Assembly (NCBI RefSeq): GCF_004362045.1
Contig: NZ_SNWX01000017.1
Span: forward strand, 1 to 59,571
Origin: Halanaerobium saccharolyticum
GTDB taxonomy: Bacteria; Bacillota; Halanaerobiia; Halanaerobiales; Halanaerobiaceae
Length of the DNA stretch: 59,571 bases
Direction: 5' to 3'
In this document: one piece after another, positions 23,764-31,372 of the stretch
How positions within the stretch are numbered: position 1 is the stretch's first letter
Layout of the letters: every line of letters starts with the position of its first letter
Program-made: the position numbers and the translations under genes
The notes under the pieces: model-generated
The model's input: only the letters and a program-made list of their open reading frames with translations
Database searches by the model: none
What the model was told of the DNA's origin: nothing

Positions 23764-24651
23764 ATGAAGATTAAAAATATTTTTGAGGAAAAAGAAGTAG
23801 TATTTTCCCTGGAGGTTTTTCCACCCAGTCCTGATGTGCCAATTGAAAATATTTATCAAACTTTAGAAGAGTTAAAAGATATTGACCCGGATTATATCAG
23901 TGTCACCTATGGTGCTGGTGGAGGGGTTAGAAAAAATAGAACCTGTGAGCTTTCTTCAATCATCAAGGAAAAATACGATGTAGAGGCTCTGGCCCATTTA
24001 ACCTGTATTAATTCTGACCGGGAAACTTTAAATAAAATTCTGTCCCGGCTGGAGAGTAAAAATATAGAAAACATTCTGGCCTTAAGAGGAGATAAACCGG
24101 TAGATGGGGAAGCTATTGGTGATTATAATTATGCCTATCAGCTGATTGAGCATATAAATAAAAATAATGACTTTGGAGTAGCTGCTGCCTGTTATCCGGA
24201 GGGACACCTGGAAACAGATAGTCTGGAACAGGATCTGGAATATCTAAAACAAAAGGTTGATTGTGGAGTTGATTATTTAATCTCTCAGATGTTTTTTGAT
24301 AACTCACTTTTTTATGAATTCCGCAGTAAGGCAGAAAAAAAGGGGATAAATGTCCCTATTGAAGCAGGAATTATGCCTGTTATCAACAAAAAACAGGTAG
24401 GGAGAATTATAGAATTATCGGATGCATATTTTCCCGAAAAATTCCAAAAGATTTTAGATAAATATGATGATAATCCAGAAGCTTTACGAGATGCCGGGAT
24501 TGCCTATGCGGTGGAACAGATAGTTGATTTAATATCCAGTGAGGTTGATGGAATTCATCTTTATACAATGAATAATCCTTATGTTGCCCGCCGAATCAAA
24601 GAAGCAGTTGGATCATTGATTACTCACATCAACGGGAAAAAGGCTGATTAA
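23764..24651 (+). CDS. metF: Methylenetetrahydrofolate reductase
   Basis: MetF reduces 5,10-methylenetetrahydrofolate to 5-methyltetrahydrofolate, the methyl donor for methionine synthase. Conserved family sequences are SLEVFPPS at the N-terminus, SVTYGAGG, HLTCI, NILALRGD and SQMFFDN. Length 295 residues matches the single-domain bacterial enzyme, which binds FAD. The gene is first after the SAM riboswitch and is followed after one base by the MetH-reactivation-domain gene. In clostridia and other acetogens MetF may work with a partner protein, but no such partner is seen here. Confidence 0.95.
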   Translation: MKIKNIFEEKEVVFSLEVFPPSPDVPIENIYQTLEELKDIDPDYISVTYGAGGGVRKNRTCELSSIIKEKYDVEALAHLTCINSDRETLNKILSRLESKNIENILALRGDKPVDGEAIGDYNYAYQLIEHINKNNDFGVAAACYPEGHLETDSLEQDLEYLKQKVDCGVDYLISQMFFDNSLFYEFRSKAEKKGINVPIEAGIMPVINKKQVGRIIELSDAYFPEKFQKILDKYDDNPEALRDAGIAYAVEQIVDLISSEVDGIHLYTMNNPYVARRIKEAVGSLITHINGKKAD

Positions 24652-24652
24652 A

Positions 24653-25408
24653 ATGGAATTAGAAATTGATAGAACAGAAGTTTTAAGGTATTTACAGAGT
24701 TCTAAGGATTTAGAAGACGATAATATTAACCGTTTAATTGAAGAAGCAACATCTGAAATCAAAAAGTTAATTAATTTCCGTTACCTTTATCAAAAATTTC
24801 CGATTGAGCTGTCTGAGGATGGAATAAAGGTAAAAGGAACAACCCTAACTCTAAAAGGGAAAAGTATAAAAAAACATTTAAATAATTCCAAAGAAATCTA
24901 TATAATGGCCGCTACCCTGGGAGCTCAGGTTGATAAAAAAATTTCCTATTATGAAAAAGTTTCAGTTACAAAATCGATGATATTTGATGCCTGTGCCACC
25001 ACGGCTATCGAAGCAGGCTGTGATCAGGTCGAGGCTGAGATCAAAGAAGAAGTTCTGGCAGCGGGGAATGAGGATATAACCTTTCGCTATAGTCCTGGCT
25101 ACGGAGATCTGGGGATTGAGATTCAGAAAGAAATTTTAAGAATTTTAAAGGCACCAAAAAAAATTGGGTTAACTGCTTCTAAATATAATATGTTAATTCC
25201 CACTAAATCAGTAACTGCAATTATTGGGGTTATTACAGAAAAAACTGAAGTTGATCATCAGGCTGAAGATCGTATAGATAGGGGTAACGAAAACGAAAAT
25301 TTAGAAGAGAGAGATTTAGAATTTGAGACAAGGCACTGCAAAAATTGTATTTTATATCAGGACTGTGAGCTGAGAAGAAAGGGGATTTATTGTGGAGCTA
25401 AAGGATAA
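24653..25408 (+). CDS. Stand-alone MetH reactivation (AdoMet-binding) domain protein
   Basis: The sequence RYSPGYGD is the hallmark of the MetH activation domain, with TLGAQVDKKI and ATTAIEAGCDQVE before it. In E. coli this domain is fused to MetH, binds S-adenosylmethionine and helps reduce and remethylate the inactive cob(II)alamin. Here it is a separate gene between metF and metH, overlapping the metH start by 17 bases. The C-terminus carries four cysteines (HCKNCILYQDCELRRKGIYC), which may bind metal or an iron-sulfur cluster. Length 251 residues is normal for the free-standing form. Confidence 0.9.
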   Translation: MELEIDRTEVLRYLQSSKDLEDDNINRLIEEATSEIKKLINFRYLYQKFPIELSEDGIKVKGTTLTLKGKSIKKHLNNSKEIYIMAATLGAQVDKKISYYEKVSVTKSMIFDACATTAIEAGCDQVEAEIKEEVLAAGNEDITFRYSPGYGDLGIEIQKEILRILKAPKKIGLTASKYNMLIPTKSVTAIIGVITEKTEVDHQAEDRIDRGNENENLEERDLEFETRHCKNCILYQDCELRRKGIYCGAKG

Positions 25409-27785
25409 ACTGGGAAACCAGATAATATTATTTGATGGAGCTATGGGAACAGTACTGCAGCAGCGGGGTTTAAAGGCCGGTGATGTTCCTGAAAAATTGA
25501 ATATAGAAAAAAGGGAAGAAATTGTTGAGATTCATAAAAGTTATTTAAAGTCAGGAGCCGAGATTTTAACAACCAATACTTTTGGTGCCAATGCCCTAAA
25601 AATGAAAGAAACAGATTATTCAGTGGAAGAAGTGGTTTCTGCTGCTGTCCAGAATGCCCGGCAGGCAGTAATAGAATCCGAAATTGAAGCAGCTGTTGCT
25701 CTGGATATGGGGCCTTTAGGTGAGCTTTTAGAACCGATGGGCAGTTTAAGCTTTGATGAAGCATACAGTCTTTATCAGCAGCAGGTACTGGTCGGAGTGG
25801 AAGAGGGAGCTGACCTCATACATATAGAAACAATAGCTGATCTTTATGAAGCCCGGGCGGCTGTCCTGGCAGCTAAAGAAAATTCAAATCTACCTGTGTT
25901 TTGTACTCTGACTTTTGAAGAAGATGGTCGGACCTTTACCGGAAGCAGTATTCACTCCATGATTTCTGTGCTGGAAGGCCTGGGAGTAGACGCGATTGGA
26001 CTCAACTGCTCTCTGGGACCGGAAAAACTGGAACCCCTGGTTGAAGAGGTGCTTCAATATTCTAAACTCCCGGTTATCCTGCAGGCCAATGCTGGTCTGC
26101 CGGTAGTGGAGAATGGAGAAACAGTATTTAAAATCTCTCCAGCTGAATATTTTAAACCAATAGCCCGTCTTTATGAAAAAGGACTGGCAGTTATTGGAGG
26201 CTGCTGTGGAACAAACGAAGAGTTTATTTCTTTGATTGCTGAGAATTTAAAAAATAAAAAAGTCAAAGAACGGGAAATTATAAAAGAAAGTCTTGCCTGT
26301 TCTCCCTCTCAGTCTGTTAATCTGGCTGGAGTTAATGTGGTGGGAGAAAGAATTAATCCAACCGGGAAAGCCGCATTTAAGGAAGCTTTAAGAAATGGTG
26401 ACCTGGACTATATTCTAAAAGTGGCTGTAGAAGAAGTAGATGCAGGAGCAGATATTCTGGATGTAAATCTCGGGCTGCCGGAGATAGACGAAAAAAAAGT
26501 GATGGTTAAACTGATCAATGAACTGCAGGGAATTCTGGATATTCCCTTACAGATTGATTCCAGTAACCCAGAAGTAATAGATGAGGCCTTAAGATATTAT
26601 AATGGAACAGCAATTGTCAACTCAGTTAACGGAGAGCGTGAAGTGCTGGAGAAAACTCTGCCTGCGGTTAAAAAATATGGCGCAGCAGTTATTGGTTTGA
26701 CTATGGATGATGAGGGGATACCCACAACTGCTGAGGGACGTTTTGAAATTGCCGAGAGAATAGTCAGCAGAGCAGCTGAACATGGGATCAGCAGAGATAA
26801 GATTATTATTGACTGCCTGACCCTTACTGCTTCGGCCCAGCAGGAGGGAGTCAGAGAAACTTTACGAGCAGTAAAGATGGTAAAAGAAAAACTGGGAGTT
26901 AAAACCACCCTCGGAGTTTCTAATGTTTCGTTTGGTCTGCCAGCTCGTCCTGTTTTGAACAGGACTTTTTTAGCAATGGCTCTTTATCAGGGTTTAAATC
27001 TTCCAATTATTGATCCTAATGATGTTGAGATGATGGCGGCAGTTAAAGCAGCTGCTGTGCTGAATAATATTGATCAGGGTGCTGCTCAATATATTGAATA
27101 TATGTCTGAACTGGAGAATAAAACTGAATCTGAGTCAGAAGCGGAAGAAGATCTGACTGAAAAAAATGATTTACAGACCGTAATTATTAGAGGCTTAAAA
27201 AGTGAATCTGCCCGTCTGACTCAGGAACTTTTAAAAGAGAAAGAAGCATTAGAAGTGGTAAATGAGTATTTGATTCCTGCACTTGATATGGTAGGAGAAC
27301 GCTACGAAAAAGGTGATATCTTTTTGCCGCAGCTGGTACAGTCAGCTGAAACTGTAAAAGAAGCGTTTTCTGTTTTAAAAGAGGAGATGGCCCGGACAGG
27401 TGGGAGAGATATTACTAAAGGTAAAATTGTAATGGCTACTGTTAAAGGTGATGTTCATGATATTGGAAAAAATATAGTTAAAACTGTACTCGAAAACTAC
27501 GGCTATCAAATCATTGATCTGGGCCGGAATGTAAATATCAGAGAAGTGGTTAATGCTGTGGTAGAAAATGAGGTTCAACTTTTAGGATTGAGTGCACTAA
27601 TGACCACCACTGTTAAAAATATGGAAAAAACGATTAAAGCAGTCCGGGATAAAGCTCCAGAGTGTCAGATCATGGTGGGGGGGGCTGTATTAACTACTGA
27701 TTATGCAGAGATGATAGATGCTGATTTTTATGCCAGAGATGCAAAAGAAGCTGTAGAAATTGCAAAGAAAATTTTTGCAGAATAA
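25392..27785 (+). CDS. metH: Cobalamin-dependent methionine synthase (lacking activation domain)
   Basis: MetH transfers a methyl group from 5-methyltetrahydrofolate through cobalamin to homocysteine. Domains in order are: homocysteine-binding (FDGAMGT; zinc-ligand NCSLGP and GGCCGTN), pterin-binding (VVGERINPTG from about residue 310), the B12 cap, and the B12-binding Rossmann domain with KGDVHDIGKN. The activation domain is missing, and the 797-residue length fits that. The missing part is supplied by the preceding gene. The GTG start lies within the preceding gene. Confidence 0.97.
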   Translation: MELKDKLGNQIILFDGAMGTVLQQRGLKAGDVPEKLNIEKREEIVEIHKSYLKSGAEILTTNTFGANALKMKETDYSVEEVVSAAVQNARQAVIESEIEAAVALDMGPLGELLEPMGSLSFDEAYSLYQQQVLVGVEEGADLIHIETIADLYEARAAVLAAKENSNLPVFCTLTFEEDGRTFTGSSIHSMISVLEGLGVDAIGLNCSLGPEKLEPLVEEVLQYSKLPVILQANAGLPVVENGETVFKISPAEYFKPIARLYEKGLAVIGGCCGTNEEFISLIAENLKNKKVKEREIIKESLACSPSQSVNLAGVNVVGERINPTGKAAFKEALRNGDLDYILKVAVEEVDAGADILDVNLGLPEIDEKKVMVKLINELQGILDIPLQIDSSNPEVIDEALRYYNGTAIVNSVNGEREVLEKTLPAVKKYGAAVIGLTMDDEGIPTTAEGRFEIAERIVSRAAEHGISRDKIIIDCLTLTASAQQEGVRETLRAVKMVKEKLGVKTTLGVSNVSFGLPARPVLNRTFLAMALYQGLNLPIIDPNDVEMMAAVKAAAVLNNIDQGAAQYIEYMSELENKTESESEAEEDLTEKNDLQTVIIRGLKSESARLTQELLKEKEALEVVNEYLIPALDMVGERYEKGDIFLPQLVQSAETVKEAFSVLKEEMARTGGRDITKGKIVMATVKGDVHDIGKNIVKTVLENYGYQIIDLGRNVNIREVVNAVVENEVQLLGLSALMTTTVKNMEKTIKAVRDKAPECQIMVGGAVLTTDYAEMIDADFYARDAKEAVEIAKKIFAE

Positions 27786-27844
27786 GTTTATTTTTATAAT
27801 TGATTTTATAAAAAACATTTTTGGAAAATAGTTTGAATTAAAAT

Positions 27845-27870
27845 TGCCTCCAGTTTTTAAACTGGAGGCA
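27845..27870. terminator. Bidirectional terminator between metH and the gamma-CA gene
   Basis: A near-perfect palindrome TGCCTCCAGTTT/AAACTGGAGGCA with a two-base loop stands between two converging genes. Confidence 0.8.
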
Positions 27871-27879
27871 TAATTAATC

Positions 27880-28398
27880 TTATTTTATTTCTTCAATATC
27901 TTCCTGCCTGGCAGCTAGATCAGCGTAATGAATTGCATGCTGTTTTAATTCAATTATTTTTTCTTTTGTAATGCTGCGAACTACTTTAGCAGGAACTCCC
28001 AATACCAGGCTTCCCGGGGGGATTTCAGCATTTTCTGGAACTACTGCTCCGGCACCAACAATACAACCTTCGCCAATCCAGGCTCCACTTAAAATTGTAG
28101 CATTCATACCAATTAGTGATTTATTACCAATTTTACAGGCGTGAATGACTGCATTATGGCCAATAGTTACATAATCACCAATTTCAACTCCCTGATTTTG
28201 CTCAACATGAACAGTGGAGTTCTCCTGAATATTTGAGTATTTTCCAATTTTAATTTCAGCTAGATCCGCTCTCACAACAGTATTATACCAGATGCTGCTG
28301 TGTTCAGCTATTTCTACATCTCCAATAACTCTGCTGCCGGGAGCAATAAAAATATTTGCCGCAGTAGTGGGTTTTTTCTTTTTGAATTTATAAAGCAT
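27880..28398 (-). CDS. Gamma-carbonic-anhydrase-like hexapeptide protein
   Basis: The protein is a left-handed beta-helix: repeated hexapeptides (GDVEIAEHSSIW, GKYSNIQENSTV, GDYVTIGHNAVI, GNKSLIGMNATI). Histidines at the gamma-carbonic anhydrase ligand positions are present (STVHVEQ, IGHNAVIHAC). Trimeric zinc or iron enzymes of this group hydrate CO2; related YrdA/PaaY proteins have uncertain substrates. The length (172) is typical. It is read opposite to metH, apparently alone. Confidence 0.88.
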   Translation of the reverse strand: MLYKFKKKKPTTAANIFIAPGSRVIGDVEIAEHSSIWYNTVVRADLAEIKIGKYSNIQENSTVHVEQNQGVEIGDYVTIGHNAVIHACKIGNKSLIGMNATILSGAWIGEGCIVGAGAVVPENAEIPPGSLVLGVPAKVVRSITKEKIIELKQHAIHYADLAARQEDIEEIK

Positions 28399-28480
28399 TT
28401 TTAAAACCTCCAGTTTTATTATTCTCTAGTTAATTATTTCTATTTAAAGTTTAAAACTCCTTTTTTAATGGTCATTTAAC

Positions 28481-28509
28481 TTGCAAGGATTGATAAAATA
28501 ATTTATAAT
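28481..28509 (+). promoter_or_regulatory. Promoter for the nadD operon
   Basis: TTGCAA and TATAAT are 17 bases apart and lie about 30 bases before the nadD start, fitting a sigma-A promoter. Confidence 0.65.
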
Positions 28510-28539
28510 TAAAGATGTATAAAATTAGAGGTGAAAAAT

Positions 28540-29142
28540 ATGTCAAAAAAAAGAGTGGCTATTTTTGGTGGGACCTTTGATCCCCCACATTTAGGACATT
28601 TTATTATAGCGGAACAGATAAAAAATCGTTTCTCCCTGGCCGAAATAATTTTTATGCCGGCTGGAATGCCACCACATAAAAAAAATAAAGATATTTCACC
28701 TGATCAGGATAGGTTTAAAATGCTAAGATTAGCTGTAGATAAAAATCAAGGTTTTTCTATTTCTGACTGGGAGATTAAAAAAGATGGTTATTCTTATACT
28801 GCACAGACTTTGTCTCAATTTGTACCTCAGCTTGATGCAGAAGAGGTTTTTTTTATTATAGGTGCTGATTCTTTAGCAGAAATTTTTAAATGGAAAGAAC
28901 CAGAATTCTTATTATCAGAAGCTAAATTTATAGTCTATAATCGACCTGATTATGACTTTGGGGAAATTTTAAGCCAGCAGAAATTTCAAGCTTATTTAAA
29001 TAATATTTTGACGTATCGAGGCCTGAATATAGAAATATCTTCTTCTTTTATTAGAGAAGAAGTTAGAAAAGGAAATTCTATTCGATATTTAACTTTAGAA
29101 CAAATTGAAGAGTACATAAGAGAAAATAATCTTTACAGGTGA
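28540..29142 (+). CDS. nadD: Nicotinate-nucleotide adenylyltransferase
   Basis: NadD adenylylates nicotinate mononucleotide in NAD synthesis. The N-terminal GGTFDPPHLGHF is the nucleotidyltransferase T/HxGH motif, and SSFIREEVRKG near the C-terminus is the ISSTxIR motif. I start at ATG 28540, because the in-frame GTG 28531 is part of the ribosome binding site GAGGTGA. It heads the conserved Firmicutes block with yqeK, an LCP gene, rsfS and leuS, and ends four bases before yqeK. Confidence 0.96.
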   Translation: MSKKRVAIFGGTFDPPHLGHFIIAEQIKNRFSLAEIIFMPAGMPPHKKNKDISPDQDRFKMLRLAVDKNQGFSISDWEIKKDGYSYTAQTLSQFVPQLDAEEVFFIIGADSLAEIFKWKEPEFLLSEAKFIVYNRPDYDFGEILSQQKFQAYLNNILTYRGLNIEISSSFIREEVRKGNSIRYLTLEQIEEYIRENNLYR

Positions 29143-29146
29143 TTAA

Positions 29147-29734
29147 ATGTATTTAAAAAAAGAGGAATTAAATTCTGATCTTGATTTAGAACAAATAAAA
29201 AAGATATTAGGTAGAGAGAGATTTCAGCATACATTATCTGTACTTAAAGCAGCTTTAAAGATTGCAGAAAAACAAAATTTTAACCTTAAAAATGTAGAAA
29301 CAGCTGCTTTATTACACGATATTGCAAAAAGTAAAAATGAGAGAGAATTAAAAGATATGGTTAAGAACTCAAACTGGGAACCGGATCGGCTGGAGTTAGA
29401 GATTACTCCAGTACTGCATGCACCAGCAGGAGCAGTGATGGCAGAAAATATATTTGGAATAACTGATCCGGAAATTTTAGAAGCAATTCGCTTCCATACT
29501 CTGGGCCATCCGGAAATGGGAGGAATAGCTAAGGTTATTTATGCAGCAGATTTTATATCTGAAGATAGATATTTTGACGGTTTAGATGAAATTAGAATTG
29601 AAATCGAAAGAGATTTTGAATCAGGATTATATTTAATTACGTCTCATATTATTAAATATCAGCTTGAACAGGATAATATGATCCATCCTTATTCAAATGA
29701 TTTCCGAAATAAATTATTAAAGAGAAGTGATTAA
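29147..29734 (+). CDS. yqeK: YqeK-type HD domain hydrolase
   Basis: An HD-domain phosphohydrolase with ALLHDIAK as the HD pair and HAPAGAVMAE and RFHTLGHPEMG as further conserved His regions. YqeK proteins hydrolyse diadenosine tetraphosphate symmetrically, cleaning up this alarmone. Length (195) is normal. It follows nadD immediately and precedes the LCP gene by three bases, so translation is likely coupled through the block. The ATG 29147 follows a weak GTGATTAA site. Confidence 0.9.
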   Translation: MYLKKEELNSDLDLEQIKKILGRERFQHTLSVLKAALKIAEKQNFNLKNVETAALLHDIAKSKNERELKDMVKNSNWEPDRLELEITPVLHAPAGAVMAENIFGITDPEILEAIRFHTLGHPEMGGIAKVIYAADFISEDRYFDGLDEIRIEIERDFESGLYLITSHIIKYQLEQDNMIHPYSNDFRNKLLKRSD

Positions 29735-29737
29735 TAA

Positions 29738-30901
29738 ATGTTAGAAAAATTAACTGACTGGAAATATATAGCTTTAATTATATTTCTGGTGATTATCGGG
29801 ATTGCTATTCCATTTTTGTGGAATGATGAATTAAGTCAAATTTCTTCCAGTGGACCTTTTAAAGATAACAAAGTCAATATTCTGGCTGTAGGTTATGATT
29901 CAAATATCAATGGACCTTCTCGTGCAGATACTATTATTTTAATTAGCCTGAATGTAGAAAGTAATAAGGCAGGTCTTATTTTTCTACCCCGTGATACTTA
30001 TATAAATTCTGATAAAAGAGAATTCACTAAATTAAATTCTTCTCATGTTTATGGGGGAATTAAGTTAACTCAGAAAACAGTGGAAGAAATGCTGGATATT
30101 GATATCGATTATTATTTAGAAACAGATTTTACCGGTTTTGAAAAGATAATTGATCGATTAGGTGGGATAAATATTAAGGTTTCTGAGCGTTTACATTATG
30201 TTGATAAAGCAGGTGGACTTTATATAAATATTCCTGCAGGTCAGCAGACTTTAAATGGGGAAGAAGCCCTGCAGTATGTTCGTTATCGTGATATAAGAGG
30301 AGATATCGGTAGAATTGAAAGACAGCAGAAGTTTATTAATGCTGTTTTAGCTAAGGTCCTTTCTCCTTCTATTATCCCTAAAATACCCGGGGTTATTAAA
30401 GAAGTAAATCAAGCAGTCAATACTAATATTCCATTTCAGGATATTACACCATTTCTAAATACAGCTAAAGAAATTAATTTAAACCAGATTGAATCTAAAA
30501 TGCTGCCCGGAAGACCTGAATATATAGATGGAATCAGCTACTGGGTCCCAAATCTTGAGCAAGCAGAGATAATGATTGACAATCTGGTCAGAAACAAATC
30601 GTATATTCAAAATAAGAAATATCAGTTAACGGTTTTAAACGGGGTTGGTGAGTCCGGTGCTGCTTCGAGGACAGCAGATTTATTAAAGCAATATGGTTTT
30701 CAGATTGCTGAGATAGGAAATGCTGATCGTTATAATTATCAAAGTTCCATTATTAAGTATTATGCTCAGAAGGATAGAGAGACAGCTTCACAAATTGCAG
30801 AACTGCTGGGTGGTCAGACCGAATTTATTGAAGATGCTGAGGAAGATTCAGCTAAAAATATAGAAGTTATAGTTGGAGCAGGCTATGAGAAGTCTGTATA
30901 A
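29738..30901 (+). CDS. LytR-CpsA-Psr family protein
   Basis: An N-terminal membrane segment (residues 10-26, ALIIFLVIIGIAIPFL) is followed by an LCP domain: NILAVGYDS, RADTIILISLN, FLPRDTYI, KLNSSHVYGG, and YVRYRDIRGDIGRIERQQ. Such proteins attach teichoic acid or other anionic glycopolymers to peptidoglycan, and work outside the membrane. A C-terminal LytR_C domain (about 305-385; QLTVLNGVGESG) is present. Position after yqeK and before rsfS is common in clostridia. Confidence 0.92.
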   Translation: MLEKLTDWKYIALIIFLVIIGIAIPFLWNDELSQISSSGPFKDNKVNILAVGYDSNINGPSRADTIILISLNVESNKAGLIFLPRDTYINSDKREFTKLNSSHVYGGIKLTQKTVEEMLDIDIDYYLETDFTGFEKIIDRLGGINIKVSERLHYVDKAGGLYINIPAGQQTLNGEEALQYVRYRDIRGDIGRIERQQKFINAVLAKVLSPSIIPKIPGVIKEVNQAVNTNIPFQDITPFLNTAKEINLNQIESKMLPGRPEYIDGISYWVPNLEQAEIMIDNLVRNKSYIQNKKYQLTVLNGVGESGAASRTADLLKQYGFQIAEIGNADRYNYQSSIIKYYAQKDRETASQIAELLGGQTEFIEDAEEDSAKNIEVIVGAGYEKSV

Positions 30902-30915
30902 GGAGGAGCTTATTA

Positions 30916-31284
30916 ATGTCAGATTTAAATATTAAGGATATAGCTTTACTGGCTGCTGATGCAGCTGATGATAAAAAAGCAGAGGATATAGATATTTTAA
31001 ATGTTCAGGGTTTAACGGTGATTGCAGATTATTTTGTACTCTGCAGTGCTAATTCTGATCAGCAGGTTAGAGCTGTGGCAAGATCTATTGATGAAAAACT
31101 ATCTGAAATAGGTATTGAACCCAAGAAAATAGCTGGGATGGATGATGCAAGATGGGTGCTGATGGATTATGCTGATGTAATTGTTCATGTTTTTCATAAA
31201 AGAGAAAGAGAATATTATGATCTGGAACGACTCTGGTCAGATGCAGAGAAAATTCTGCGTCAGGAAGATCAAGAAGAGTTGTAA
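30916..31284 (+). CDS. rsfS: Ribosome silencing factor
   Basis: RsfS binds ribosomal protein L14 and blocks joining of the ribosomal subunits under starvation. The family pattern is clear: DIDILNVQGLTVIADYFVLCSANSDQQVRAVA, DDARWVLMDYADVIVHVFHKREREYYDLERLW. Length 122 residues is standard. The gene lies 14 bases after the LCP gene behind AAGGAGGAGC, and 88 bases before leuS, as in other Firmicutes. Confidence 0.96.
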   Translation: MSDLNIKDIALLAADAADDKKAEDIDILNVQGLTVIADYFVLCSANSDQQVRAVARSIDEKLSEIGIEPKKIAGMDDARWVLMDYADVIVHVFHKREREYYDLERLWSDAEKILRQEDQEEL

Positions 31285-31372
31285 ATTGGCCTGAGTAGGA
31301 GGCTGGATATAATTTTGTTTTATTTTAATAATATAGATAAAATTTTTGAATAAATGAGGAGAGTGAAGATCT

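Noticed and set aside
26597-26908. Minus-strand frame opposite metH
   Set aside because: It is a shadow of a conserved gene, with low-complexity composition.
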